From: Desulfofustis glycolicus DSM 9705
GTDB taxonomy: Bacteria; Desulfobacterota; Desulfobulbia; Desulfobulbales; Desulfocapsaceae
Direction of reading: 5' to 3'
DNA length: 64,000 nucleotides
Assembly (NCBI RefSeq): GCF_900130015.1
Contig: NZ_FQXS01000008.1
Coordinates: 1 to 64,000 of the forward strand
Below, one piece after another: positions 8,099 to 17,314 of this stretch. The notes below the pieces were generated by a model that did no database searches, was not told the origin of the DNA, and worked only from the letters and a program-made list of their open reading frames with translations. The translations under genes and the position numbers were made by a program. The stretch's first letter is position 1. The number at the start of each line of letters is the position of its first letter.

Positions 8099-9301
8099 TT
8101 ATTGCGTTAAATAATCCGCGAACTCCGCTTCGACCTGGGAGAAGCGGATGGCAAAGCCGAGCCCTTCGAACTTCTCGGTGATCAGCTTCATCGTGTTGAC
8201 ACCGAGCACCTCGCCCTGCGCGTTGACCAGCGGGCCGCCGGAATTGCCGGGGTAGATCTGGGCATCGGTCTGGATATAGCCGTCACGCAGACCGGAAATG
8301 ACCCCTGCGGTGATTGAGTTGTTGAGTTGGAGCGGCGAGCCGATGGCATAGACGGTCCGGCCGTAGGCGACCTGATCGATCGGGGCGGGACGCAGATACG
8401 GCGTGACAAAGCCGTTGAGCTTGAGCAGGGCCAGGTCATAGGTATCGCTGACCCGGTAGAGCAGCGCCGACTGCTCGCTACCGTCGGCAAGGGTCACCGG
8501 GAACCGCGATTGCCGAGCCAGCTGATCATTGGCGTTGCGCCAGCCGTCGCGCTGCCGGCGGAATTCACGACTTTTCCCTTGATACTCCTCTTTTCTGGCC
8601 TGGTGCTCGCGCCGCCACGTCTGCAGGGTCTTGGCCCGCTCCCGCAGGCTCTGCTCGACATCCTTCCGCCACTGCGGGTTGAGACGGCTGCCGAACTCGT
8701 CGATCCGTTGCTGCAGCAGGCGGCGATCCTGCTCCAGTTTCCGCTCGTAGGCGGCAAGCCGCTCCTCGTCCTGTTGCAGCGAGGCCTGCCAGTGTTTCAG
8801 CTTGCTCTCCGCCTCACCGAGCTTGTCTTCAACCTGGCGGTTATTCTGCTCGCTGCCCCGGACCACGTGACGGTTGGTGATGATCAGTCCCCGGTCGTTG
8901 ACGAAAAACCCGGAGCCGGAGCCGGCCTCGGTGGTGATCGAGACCACCGCGTGGCTGGCCCGCTCCAGCGGCGACTGGGCCGGCAGCGTGGCGGCGAGTT
9001 GGGCGGCCAGGTCCTTGCCGGCGGCCGGTGCGCCGGGAGGTGGCGCGTCGGCCGCTCGATCCCGGCGAGGGCCGGTCGGCGGTCCGTCGACATTGTATTT
9101 GATCTCGGCAATATCACCGATATCGATGGTGATCATGCCACCGTACTGCTCGTAGCTAACCTGACCGCCACTGCGATCGATCACCTCCGTGCTGATCACG
9201 GAGCCGTTTTTCAGGTGGATTTCGTGGCCGCCCCAGGCGCTGCCGGCGCACAACAACGACAGCAGCAGGAGGGCCGACAGGACGATGCGATACGGTCTCA
9301 T
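8099..9301 (-). CDS. Periplasmic trypsin-like serine protease with coiled-coil insert
   Basis: 400 residues. A signal peptide (to about residue 24, SAWGG) leads into a small beta-rich segment, then a chymotrypsin-fold protease domain. The triad is visible: His145 in TNRHVV, Asp289 in YDLALL and Ser354 in PGNSGGP. Between His and Asp lies a ~110-residue insert (about 153-262) rich in Glu, Arg, Gln and Lys with heptad spacing, surely a coiled coil. There is no PDZ domain, unlike DegP/HtrA. It follows the YqaA-like gene on the same strand after 82 bp. A role in envelope quality control is inference. Confidence 0.8.
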   Translation of the reverse strand: MRPYRIVLSALLLLSLLCAGSAWGGHEIHLKNGSVISTEVIDRSGGQVSYEQYGGMITIDIGDIAEIKYNVDGPPTGPRRDRAADAPPPGAPAAGKDLAAQLAATLPAQSPLERASHAVVSITTEAGSGSGFFVNDRGLIITNRHVVRGSEQNNRQVEDKLGEAESKLKHWQASLQQDEERLAAYERKLEQDRRLLQQRIDEFGSRLNPQWRKDVEQSLRERAKTLQTWRREHQARKEEYQGKSREFRRQRDGWRNANDQLARQSRFPVTLADGSEQSALLYRVSDTYDLALLKLNGFVTPYLRPAPIDQVAYGRTVYAIGSPLQLNNSITAGVISGLRDGYIQTDAQIYPGNSGGPLVNAQGEVLGVNTMKLITEKFEGLGFAIRFSQVEAEFADYLTQ

Positions 9302-9383
9302 AACAGGCTGTCAGCGGCTCTCGGGGCCGGCACGGCGACAAGAGTTCTTCGGCCGAACCCAGTGTGAATGAAAGACTGGGATA

Positions 9384-10016
9384 CTACAATAGCATTTTCA
9401 CCAGCACAAAACCACCGATGAGCAACACCATGAAAATAACGGACAGGATATTGAAATACCGGTCGATGAAATATTTGACCGGGGCACCGAATTTCCAGAT
9501 GAAGGCGGCCACTAGAAAAAATCGGGCGGCCCGGGAGAGGGCCGAGACCACGAGAAAGGTGGCCAGATCGAGCTTGAAGGCGCCGGCGGTGATGGTGAAG
9601 AGCTTGTACGGCAGCGGGGTGAAACCGGCCGCGCCGACCGCCCAGGCGTCATAGGCGCGATAGAGATCCTGGACACGCAGATACTTGTCCTCAAAGCCAT
9701 ACCAGGCAATGATCTGCTGACCGACCGAGTCCATGAACCAGAAACCGAGGCCATAACCGAGCGCCCCGCCGAGCACCGAGCCGGCCGCACAGACCGCCGC
9801 GAAGAAAAAGGAGCGCGACGGCGCGGCGATGCACATGGCGATGAGAAAGACGTCGGGTGGAATCGGGAAGAAGGATGACTCGACGAAGGCAATGAAAAAC
9901 AGCGCCCAGACCCCGTAAGGGCCGGCGATCCAAGCCATACAGATATCGTAGAGCCGTTTGAGCGGACCACCGGCCAGCTTCACCGTCGTTTCACCCGGAT
10001 CGCTGTTACCAACCAT
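9384..10016 (-). CDS. YqaA/DedA-like membrane protein (VTT/SNARE-associated domain)
   Basis: 210 residues with four to five hydrophobic segments. The motif FVESSFFPIPPDVFLIAM and the later GAAGFTPLPYKLFTITAGAF are typical of the YqaA branch of DedA/VTT proteins, which are thought to act in membrane lipid homeostasis or scrambling. I chose the ATG at 10016 because TGGTGGGG lies just before it; an upstream ATG at 10037 is inside pcm and has no such site. It overlaps the pcm stop by 11 bp, so the two are translationally coupled. Confidence 0.8.
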   Translation of the reverse strand: MVGNSDPGETTVKLAGGPLKRLYDICMAWIAGPYGVWALFFIAFVESSFFPIPPDVFLIAMCIAAPSRSFFFAAVCAAGSVLGGALGYGLGFWFMDSVGQQIIAWYGFEDKYLRVQDLYRAYDAWAVGAAGFTPLPYKLFTITAGAFKLDLATFLVVSALSRAARFFLVAAFIWKFGAPVKYFIDRYFNILSVIFMVLLIGGFVLVKMLL

Positions 10017-10647
10017 GTTTCCCCACCAGGTCGACAAAGCGCACCCGCTCGAGATCTCTGATCTGCCTGCCGTCTTCGGTCAATTCCAGTAATTTCAAGG
10101 TCTGTAGGTATTGGTCCCCGACCGGGATGACGAGCCGGCCGCGCTCGCTCAGCTGCTCGACCAGCGGTTCGGGGATCGACGGGCCGCCGGCGGTGACGAT
10201 GATGGCGTCAAACGGGCCGCACTCCGGCCAGCCGAGGGTGCCGTCGTCGAGCTTTGAGGAGATGTTGTAATATTTAAGGAGATCGAAAACTTTGCGGGCC
10301 GAGGCGAGCAGGGAGTTGATCCGTTCGACGGTGTAGACTTTTTTGCAGAGCCGGGAGAGAACGGCGGCCTGGTAGCCGGACCCGGTACCGATCTCGAGGA
10401 CCTGCTCATCATCCTGCAGGCCGAGGGCCTCGGTCATGCTGGCGACGATATAGGGTTGGGAAATGGTCTGTCCGGCGGCAATCGGCAGCGGGAAGTCGCC
10501 GTAGGCCCTGGACTGCAGCGCGTCGTCGACGAACAGGTGCCGGGGTACGGTGCGCATCGCCTCGAGGACTCGCGGGTCGCTGATGCCGCGGGGAACCAGC
10601 TGTTCCTGCACCATCCGCTCGCGAATGGTGGCAAATCGGTCAATCAC
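10006..10647 (-). CDS. pcm: Protein-L-isoaspartate O-methyltransferase
   Basis: 213 residues, the normal size. It methylates abnormal L-isoaspartyl residues with S-adenosylmethionine to start their repair. The N-terminal RMVQEQLVPRGISDPRVL, the conserved AGQTISQPYIVASMTE and the SAM-binding loop VLEIGTGSGYQAAVLS are all present, followed by GRLVIPVGD. Its start overlaps the stop of the upstream lipoprotein gene (ATGA), and its end overlaps the YqaA-like gene. Confidence 0.95.
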   Translation of the reverse strand: MIDRFATIRERMVQEQLVPRGISDPRVLEAMRTVPRHLFVDDALQSRAYGDFPLPIAAGQTISQPYIVASMTEALGLQDDEQVLEIGTGSGYQAAVLSRLCKKVYTVERINSLLASARKVFDLLKYYNISSKLDDGTLGWPECGPFDAIIVTAGGPSIPEPLVEQLSERGRLVIPVGDQYLQTLKLLELTEDGRQIRDLERVRFVDLVGKHGW

Positions 10648-11030
10648 TCTCGCTTCTCTTGCCAGCCGAAGTCTTCCGACCAGCCATACTCGTCGGCATC
10701 AAAGGAGCTGTAGCCGACATCGACAACGCTGTCCCCTTCAAAGGTGACGACGATCTGCTCGTAACCCTTGGCATTGAAGAGCTTGCCCAGGTACGGGGCC
10801 TGCTGCAGGGTCGATTGCCTCTCCTCGTAATAGACCCAGCGCTCCGCCGTGTCGGAGATCGTCTGGCGGGAGTCGGGATCGCCGAGATAGGTCAGAACCT
10901 CGTCTCTGGTCGATACACCCGGCTTGATCAGCGCCGCATCGGAGGCCAGGTGCCGCACGGGACTTCCGGTGCAGGCACCGAGAAGGACGAGCAGGGCCAG
11001 GCAGACAAGCGTTCTTGCACAATGGGTCAT
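10644..11030 (-). CDS. Small outer-membrane lipoprotein, BamE/SmpA-like fold
   Basis: 128 residues beginning MTHCARTLVC with a lipoprotein signal ending in the lipobox LLGAC. After the cysteine, the segment LIKPGVSTRDEVLTYLGDPD is characteristic of the BamE/OmlA beta-alpha fold, and ERWVYYE follows as in that family. The start at 11030 is preferred because GGGAGA lies 6 nt upstream; the ATG at 11048 is in front of that site. It may be a BamE-like assembly factor, but the fold is shared by other lipoproteins, so function is open. Confidence 0.7.
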   Translation of the reverse strand: MTHCARTLVCLALLVLLGACTGSPVRHLASDAALIKPGVSTRDEVLTYLGDPDSRQTISDTAERWVYYEERQSTLQQAPYLGKLFNAKGYEQIVVTFEGDSVVDVGYSSFDADEYGWSEDFGWQEKRE

Positions 11031-11199
11031 GATTTTCTCCCAAGTCAATCTTCTTCGTCATCCCTTCTTCGGCAGGACCTTGCCGGCCCTCCTAAAGCGG
11101 GAAGCACTCCTGCTCTATAGCCTGTGATCCCCGTTTTTTCAATGGTTAAGTCGACGGAGCACCGTGACGTCCGCTGCCCCGCCTGCCGAATGAAACCGC

Positions 11200-13077
11200 T
11201 CAGCCGGCCAGCTTGCCGAGGATGCGATAGTTGCGGGCGACCATCTCCAGCGGGTCGATCATCAACCCGGCCTGGATCATCGCGTTGTCGTGGATCTGGC
11301 GGGCGATCTCGACGGCAAACACCTCGTCTTCCTTGACCAGTTCGGCCAGTCTGCGGATCAGCGGGTTGGTCGGGTTGATCTCCAGGTTCTTTTTGCCGAT
11401 CTCCGGCTTGAGGCCTTTTTCAAACTTGCCGGCGGCCATGATCCGCTCCATCGACGAGGTCATGAACCCGTCGGGGTTGACGATGAGAGCCGGGGCGTCG
11501 ACCAGCCGCTTGGAGATGCTGACCTCGGCGACCTGTTCCTTGAGCGTCTCCTTGAGCCAGCTGACGAGATCCCCGGCCGCTTTGTCGTCAAGCGGCGTCT
11601 CGGCTTTCTCGTCACTCTCGCTCGGCGGTGTATCGTCATCGCCCAGAGAGAGGTCCGCCTTGTCCGCCGAGACCAGCTTCTTGCCGTCGAATTCGCCGAG
11701 ATAGCTGAGCACGAAGTCGTCGATCGGCTCCATCGTATAGATCAGTTCGACGTCTTTCTTGCGGAACATCTCGATATATGGCCCGGCCTCGATCGCCTCC
11801 CGGTTCGGGCCGTTGATATAGTAGATCTCCTTTTGGTCGGGATGCATGCGCAGCAGGTAGTCGGACAGGCTGACCGGGGTTCCGGCCTCCGACTTGGACG
11901 TCTCGAAACGCATCAGCTTGCCGAGTTCGGTGCGGTATTCGAAATCGCTGGTCACCCCTTCCTTGAGGTAGATGCCAAACGTTTTCCAGAATTCCAAATA
12001 GGCCGCCTCGTCTTTTTTCGCCTCATCCTCGAGGAACTTGAGGAACCGCTTGCTGATCACCCGGCGGATCTTAGCGACCAGAGCGTTGTCCTGCAAGGCC
12101 TGGCGCGAGATATTGAGCGGCAGGTCCTCGCTGTCGATGACACCCTTGAGAAAGCGCAGCCATTCCGGCAGGATGTTCTCCGAATGCTGATCAATCAGGA
12201 TGCGCTGGCAGTAGAGATTGACGCCCGGGCTCATCTTGCCGAACCCCATGATCTCCAGGTTCTCCTTGGGCACGAAGAGCAGGGCGTTGATGGCCAGCGG
12301 CGCGTCGGTGGAAAAATGCAGGCGGAGCATCGGCTCGTCGACGGCATTGGCGACGAACTTGTAGAACTCGACATATTCCTCGTCGGTGATTTCCGAGCGG
12401 CTGCGCGCCCACAGGGCCTGGACGGTGTTGAGGGTTTCCCCTTCGAGCTTGATCGGAAAGGGAACGAACGAGCTGTACTGTTTGATGACCGACTCGACCT
12501 TCCACTTTTTGGCGTAATCCTCGCACCCTTCTTTCAGCTCGACGATCACCTTGGTGCCGCGATGCAGGCCCTGACATTCACTGACGGTGTAGGTGCCGGT
12601 ACCGTCGGAAACCCATTCGTGGCCTTCGCTGCCGTCCCAGGAGCGACTGCGCACCCGGACCGTTGCCCCGGCCATGAAGGCACTGTAAAAGCCGACACCG
12701 AACTGGCCGATCAGGCTGACATCCTGGCGCGCCGCTTCGGCGAGCTGGGTCAGGAAGGTGTTGGATCCGGAATGGGCGATGGTACCGAGGTTGGCCAGCA
12801 GGTCGTCCTTGGTCATGCCGATGCCGGTATCGGTGATGGTCAGCTGGTTTTTCTTCTCGTCGAGATCGATGGTGATCTCCAGCGGCACATGGGCGTCGAA
12901 GAGCTCCTCTTCACTGTGGGTCAGGCTCTCGTGACGATATTTTTCCAGCGCATCGGCGGCGTTGGAGATCAACTCACGGATAAAGACGTCGCGCTCGGTA
13001 TAGAGCGAGTTGATGACGATATCGAGAAGTTTTTTGGTTTCCGCCTGAAATTCATGGGTCGTGGTTGCTGCTGTCAT
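11200..13077 (-). CDS. htpG: Hsp90-family chaperone HtpG
   Basis: 625 residues, as usual for bacterial Hsp90. The N-terminal ATPase domain shows ELISNAADALEKYR, DTGIGMTKDDL, LGTIAHSGSNTF and GQFGVGFYSAFM. The middle domain contains FVPFPIKLEG and VKGVIDSEDLPLNISR-type sequence, and the C-terminal dimerisation region ends near LAELVKED. The start at 13077 gives the expected N-terminus before THEFQAETKKLLDI and has GAGGAAG upstream; the open frame before it is not conserved. It is transcribed away from the metallophosphoesterase gene. No CIRCE element is present in the 300-bp gap. Confidence 0.96.
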   Translation of the reverse strand: MTAATTTHEFQAETKKLLDIVINSLYTERDVFIRELISNAADALEKYRHESLTHSEEELFDAHVPLEITIDLDEKKNQLTITDTGIGMTKDDLLANLGTIAHSGSNTFLTQLAEAARQDVSLIGQFGVGFYSAFMAGATVRVRSRSWDGSEGHEWVSDGTGTYTVSECQGLHRGTKVIVELKEGCEDYAKKWKVESVIKQYSSFVPFPIKLEGETLNTVQALWARSRSEITDEEYVEFYKFVANAVDEPMLRLHFSTDAPLAINALLFVPKENLEIMGFGKMSPGVNLYCQRILIDQHSENILPEWLRFLKGVIDSEDLPLNISRQALQDNALVAKIRRVISKRFLKFLEDEAKKDEAAYLEFWKTFGIYLKEGVTSDFEYRTELGKLMRFETSKSEAGTPVSLSDYLLRMHPDQKEIYYINGPNREAIEAGPYIEMFRKKDVELIYTMEPIDDFVLSYLGEFDGKKLVSADKADLSLGDDDTPPSESDEKAETPLDDKAAGDLVSWLKETLKEQVAEVSISKRLVDAPALIVNPDGFMTSSMERIMAAGKFEKGLKPEIGKKNLEINPTNPLIRRLAELVKEDEVFAVEIARQIHDNAMIQAGLMIDPLEMVARNYRILGKLAG

Positions 13078-13376
13078 TGTGCTTCCTCTTTTACGCAATG
13101 GGTTACGGGCTGGCTTGAAAGATTTTCCAAAACAGCCGACAAAAACAAAGATGCGGACCGCCGGCCGGACCGGGACGCGGCATGGCGTCTCGGGGCATCT
13201 CTGGAACCGGTTATAGCCTGTTGAAAATACAGGCGTAGTTTCCCTGAACCACGGCTGCCGCCGGCCGATCAATCCTTGCTTTTTCCTCTGAAGTCGGCGA
13301 AAATGTTAACCATCGACGGCAGGCTGTCAAGGCCGCCGCCCTGCCCGCAGGACCATCATCAGAGAGGAGGGATATC

Positions 13377-14069
13377 ATGAAAATCATTGCCATCGGCGAT
13401 ATACATATGGCCACCGATACGATAGCATCCATCGATGGAATCGACACGGCCGACCTGGTTATCATCAACGGCGACCTGACCAACTTCGGCGGGACGCACG
13501 AGGCAAAAGAGGTACTCGACGCGGTACTGAGCGCCAACCAGTCGGTTCTCGCCCAGTTCGGCAACCTGGACAAACCGGAGATCAACGATTATCTCGAGGA
13601 ACTCGGCATCAACCTGCACCGCCAGGCCCGGCTGCTTCATAACCGGGTCTGCCTGATCGGCCTCGGCGGCTCCAACAAGACACCGTTCGCAACGCCGTCG
13701 GAGTTTTCCGAAGAGCAACTGGCCGCAGGCATCGACGAAGCCTACGAGCAGGCGCGCGGCTTCATCGATCTGGCGGAACCGCTGGAGAAAATCCACATCC
13801 CGACGATCCTGGTCAGTCACACCCCGCCGTTCGGCACCGCCGTCGACCGGCTGCGCTCCGGCACCCACGTCGGCTCCAGCGCCGTCCGCACGTTCATCGA
13901 AGAGCGGCAACCCGAACTCTGTATCTGCGGACACATTCACGAAGCGGCCGGCAGCGACCGGATCGGCCGCACACCGATCTATAACCCGGGGATGCTCAGC
14001 CAGGGCGGCTGGCTGGAGATCTCCGTCGACAAATCAACGGTCCAGACCACCTTTCATGAACGAATCTAA
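13377..14069 (+). CDS. Calcineurin-like metallophosphoesterase
   Basis: 230 residues. Metal-binding motifs in order are GDIHM near residue 7, INGDLTNFGG near 32, GNLDKPE near 62 (Leu in place of the usual Asn or Cys), VSHTPPFGTA near 144 and CGHIHEAAG near 182. This is the complete calcineurin-type set, so an active dinuclear metal centre is likely. The substrate is unknown. A strong GAGAGGAGGG precedes the ATG. The 3' end overlaps the start of hemG by 14 bp, implying co-translation. Confidence 0.85.
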   Translation: MKIIAIGDIHMATDTIASIDGIDTADLVIINGDLTNFGGTHEAKEVLDAVLSANQSVLAQFGNLDKPEINDYLEELGINLHRQARLLHNRVCLIGLGGSNKTPFATPSEFSEEQLAAGIDEAYEQARGFIDLAEPLEKIHIPTILVSHTPPFGTAVDRLRSGTHVGSSAVRTFIEERQPELCICGHIHEAAGSDRIGRTPIYNPGMLSQGGWLEISVDKSTVQTTFHERI

Positions 14070-15465
14070 CGATACCATCGATACCATCATCGTCGGCGGC
14101 GGCATCAGCGGCCTGGTCGTCGCCCACCGGCTCACCCGCGATTTCCCCGGTCATCGTCTGGTCGTCCTGGAAAAAGAGGAGCGTCCCGGCGGGGTGATCA
14201 GCTCCTTTTCCGACAACGGCTACCTGGCCGAATGGGGACCGCACGGCTTTCTCGACAATTGCGCCGAAAGCCGCGACATCCTCCGCGAAACCGGACTCGA
14301 CAAGGAATGCGTCGCGGCCTCGCTGGCCACATTCGTGCGCTACGTCTGCATCAACGGCCGGCTGATGATGATTCCGCAATCGCCGCTGAAGATCCTCCGG
14401 GCGCCGCTGATTCCGTTTGGCGACAAGATCCGGGTCCTCGGCGACCTGTTCAAGAAACCGCTGGACGGCGAACCGACCGTGGCCAAATGGGCCGCCTATC
14501 GCTTCGGCCGTGCCCTGCTACCCTACGTCGACGCGGTCTTTACCGGCACCTACGCCGGCGATTACAACGAACTGCGTATCGACGCGGTGATGCCCGGAGT
14601 ACGGGAGCTGGAGCACCGTCACGGCTCGGTGATCCGCGGCGTTATCGCCAAGGCGCGGGCGGCCCGGAAGACGAAGCGGCGCGGCGAGAAACTGACGATG
14701 CCGGCAATGACCAGTTTTCCCGGCGGCATGCAGCGGTTACCCGAACGGCTGGCTGAACCTCTTATCGCCGCCGGCGGGCTCCACTACGGGCAGCGGGTTA
14801 TCGGCCTGGAGCGGCAGGAAAACGGCTGGGCGGTACAGACCAAGACCGAGCGATTGGTCGCCGCCAACCTGGTGCTGGCACTGCCGGTCAACGGTGCCCT
14901 GCCGCTGCTGGCCACCGTCGACCCGGCCTTGGCCGCGCTGAGCGTACCGGAGGCCCGACTGGCGACCGTTGTCTTCGGCTTTGCCGATGCCCAACTGCCG
15001 CCGGGCTTCGGTTACCTGATTCCGGAAGTCGAGCAGCGCTTCACTCTCGGCACACTCTTTTCTTCGAATATGTTCCCGAACCGGGCCCCGGCCGGACACA
15101 TCGTCTTCGAGACCCTGGTCGGCGGGCGACGACACCCGGAACGCGTGGAGCTCGACGACAAAACGCTGATCGAGCGGTCCCTGGCCGACGTCCGTGGATT
15201 GCTGACACTGCCGCCGACGCCGAGCTACGCCAAGGTGCTGCGACCGTTCGGCGCCATCCCGCAACTGGAGGGCGGCTACCGTGATCTGCTGCGGCGGCGC
15301 AACGAGCTGGTGGCCAGGCAGCGCGGCCTGTTTATCTGCGGCTTCGGCTGGGAAGGGATCGGGCTGAACGACATGATCAAGACTGCCTGCGCGCTGGCCG
15401 GCAGGGTCGGCAGCGGCACGGCCCAGAGCCAGGATCAGGCCGAGGTAAAGAAGGTTTATTTCTAA
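14056..15465 (+). CDS. hemG: Protoporphyrinogen/coproporphyrinogen oxidase, FAD-dependent (HemY type)
   Basis: 469 residues. The N-terminal FAD dinucleotide fold is TIIVGGGISGLVVAHRL followed by VLEKEERPGGVISS. WGPHGFLDN and the C-terminal CGFGWEGIGLNDMIKTA close the family pattern. It oxidises the porphyrinogen ring late in haem synthesis. In an anaerobe the electron acceptor is unlikely to be oxygen. It starts inside the end of the metallophosphoesterase gene and converges on dnaA with 22 bp between stops. Confidence 0.88.
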   Translation: MNESNDTIDTIIVGGGISGLVVAHRLTRDFPGHRLVVLEKEERPGGVISSFSDNGYLAEWGPHGFLDNCAESRDILRETGLDKECVAASLATFVRYVCINGRLMMIPQSPLKILRAPLIPFGDKIRVLGDLFKKPLDGEPTVAKWAAYRFGRALLPYVDAVFTGTYAGDYNELRIDAVMPGVRELEHRHGSVIRGVIAKARAARKTKRRGEKLTMPAMTSFPGGMQRLPERLAEPLIAAGGLHYGQRVIGLERQENGWAVQTKTERLVAANLVLALPVNGALPLLATVDPALAALSVPEARLATVVFGFADAQLPPGFGYLIPEVEQRFTLGTLFSSNMFPNRAPAGHIVFETLVGGRRHPERVELDDKTLIERSLADVRGLLTLPPTPSYAKVLRPFGAIPQLEGGYRDLLRRRNELVARQRGLFICGFGWEGIGLNDMIKTACALAGRVGSGTAQSQDQAEVKKVYF

Positions 15466-15487
15466 ATGGCGATCGCGGCTCGACAGG

Positions 15488-16810
15488 CTAGAGCTGGCGA
15501 ACCTTGTTGCTCAGCAGATCGAGCTGCGCGGAGACCGAGTTGTCCCGCCGACTCAGCCCGGAAACCACCTTGATGGCGTGCATCACCGTGGAGTGATCAC
15601 GGTTGAAGACCTTGCCGATATCGGCCAGGGTTTCTTCGGTGTGCTTGCGGCTCAGAAACATCGCCACCTGGCGCGGAAAGGCAATGCTTTTTTTGCGCGA
15701 CCGTGACTGCAGATCGTTCGGGCTAACCTTGAACTGCCGACCGACCAACTCGCAGATCGCCTGTGTCGACAGGGAGCGCGGGTTGCCAATCAGGAAACGG
15801 ACGACGTCTTCGATCAGGCGATCGTCGACCTGACCATGCTGCAAAGCCGCCCGGGCACTGATAGCGATTATCGCGGATTCGATTCGCCTTACATCTCCTT
15901 TTACGTGTTGGGCAAGATAATCGACGTGGGGCTCGGCCAGCTCGATTTTCTGCTGCTGCGCCTTGCGCCGGATGATGCGATAACGGGTGTCGAGATCGGG
16001 TTTCTGGATGCAGGTGATGAGCCCCGACGACATCCGTGAACGGAAATCGTCGTCGATGCCGATCAGATCGCGCGGCGGTTTGTCGGCTGTCATCACCACG
16101 CGTTTTCCCGATTTGATCAGTGTATCAAGAACTTCGTTGAGTTCCTGCTGTGTCTTTTTCTTGCCGGTCAGGCTCTGGACGTCCTCGACCAGCAGGATAT
16201 CGCAGTGGTCGTGATATTTGCGCTTGAAGACGTCCATCGCGTTGGACTTGATATTGTGCACCATTTCCGCGGCAAATTGCTGGGCCGTCAGATACTGCAG
16301 CCGGGCCAGCGGCGAGGCGCCGAGGATCTGGTGGGCAATGGCATGGGTCAAGTGGGTCTTGCCAAGTCCGGTGGTACTATTGATATAGAGGCATGGTCCG
16401 ATGGTGTCTTCCAGCCGCGAAATGGAACGGCAGGCGGACTGCGCCAGCATGTTGCTTTCGCCGACCATGAAATCGTCGAAGGTGTAGCGCGGATGAAGCG
16501 CCCGCACCGATGAGGAGCCCTCCGGCAGAGACGGCAGCCGCAATTGCAGCGGTTCCTGGCGCTGGGCCGGCGCCAGGCAGGAACCGTTGATCCGCACCGT
16601 CTCGATGGAACCATCGACCTCGGTAACCACCTTGCTGATCAGCTCAAGATAGTTTTGCGTGACATAGGCGCCGAAATAGCGATCCGGGCAGGCGAGACTG
16701 AGGCAGGTGCCGTCCCGTTCCTGCATCTTCACCGGTTCGATCCACAACGTATAGACGTTGTCGGAAAGAATGTCCTGTAATCTCTCTTTCGCTCGATCCC
16801 AGACTTTCAT
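15488..16810 (-). CDS. dnaA: Chromosomal replication initiator DnaA
   Basis: 440 residues. Domain I begins VWDRAKERLQDILSDNVYTLWIEP. The AAA+ core starts at YTFDDFMVGESN, with Walker A TTGLGKTHL (the usual first Gly-Gly-Val is Ser-Thr-Thr) and Walker B DILLVEDVQ (Val-Glu-Asp where Ile-Asp-Asp is usual). Domain IV carries FNRDHSTVMHAI, the DnaA-box reading helix. The gene stands alone: no dnaN follows it, since hemG converges on it. Its upstream 500 bp could hold an origin, but the boxes seen are weak. Confidence 0.95.
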   Translation of the reverse strand: MKVWDRAKERLQDILSDNVYTLWIEPVKMQERDGTCLSLACPDRYFGAYVTQNYLELISKVVTEVDGSIETVRINGSCLAPAQRQEPLQLRLPSLPEGSSSVRALHPRYTFDDFMVGESNMLAQSACRSISRLEDTIGPCLYINSTTGLGKTHLTHAIAHQILGASPLARLQYLTAQQFAAEMVHNIKSNAMDVFKRKYHDHCDILLVEDVQSLTGKKKTQQELNEVLDTLIKSGKRVVMTADKPPRDLIGIDDDFRSRMSSGLITCIQKPDLDTRYRIIRRKAQQQKIELAEPHVDYLAQHVKGDVRRIESAIIAISARAALQHGQVDDRLIEDVVRFLIGNPRSLSTQAICELVGRQFKVSPNDLQSRSRKKSIAFPRQVAMFLSRKHTEETLADIGKVFNRDHSTVMHAIKVVSGLSRRDNSVSAQLDLLSNKVRQL

Positions 16811-17314
16811 TTTATCATAAGCTCGAATTTGGTTGAATATGAGCCGTATGGACCCGTCCTGCCGAACACGGACCGGTCCGACACCTCTGGCAGGCTCATT
16901 GAAACCTTACAAAATGCAAATACTCAAGAAAGGGCGCCCTCGGATCATCTTCTCTCCCGAAAGATGGTCGGGCGGACAGCATGTATGCTTCGTGATAAAC
17001 TTCATTTTCCCGCTTTGGTCAAAGACGATCTGTGGAGATTTTTCTATCAGGTTGGCGCGTTATCAGCAATCCTCCGCAAGGCGCTGAGGCAAAGGCTTCG
17101 GTCTGGGCAATTCGTTTTTCTGCTTGTTTGCTCGGGCTTTCAGGACACTGGTTGTTTTCAACGGTATCCTAACATTTTAGTTCCCGAATGAGAAAGTTAT
17201 CAACAATGAAAGATATTAATTAAACTCGACGTAACAATAAATAAATGGAAATATCTAAATATTAATCATATTTTCTCTACTTCCAGTCTAAGTAGCCCCA
17301 ATACCGTCGGAGTT
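16811..17314. other. Intergenic region upstream of dnaA, AT-rich end
   Basis: 504 bp without a convincing gene. The stretch 17205-17285 is strongly AT-rich. Only one near-consensus DnaA box is visible (TTATCAACA near 17197) plus weaker ones such as TTATCAGCA near 17060. The cluster expected of an origin is absent, so I do not call oriC. The region must hold the dnaA promoter. Confidence 0.4.

Noticed and set aside
11290-13224. 644-codon plus-strand frame opposite htpG
   Set aside because: It is a shadow of htpG codon use in GC-rich DNA. Its predicted protein is an unstructured mix of Asp, Gly and Arg with no domain. Similar long shadows opposite aapQ, aapM, mmdA and the 5S gene were dropped for the same reason.
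13078-13376. CIRCE or sigma-32 control site for htpG
   Set aside because: No TTAGCACTC-N9-GAGTGCTAA is present. A CTTGAAA occurs at about 13115 but on the strand reading away from htpG and without a matching -10.
16811-17314. Chromosomal origin oriC
   Set aside because: An AT-rich block and dnaA proximity suggest it, but only one near-consensus DnaA box and two or three weak ones are visible, with no ordered cluster.
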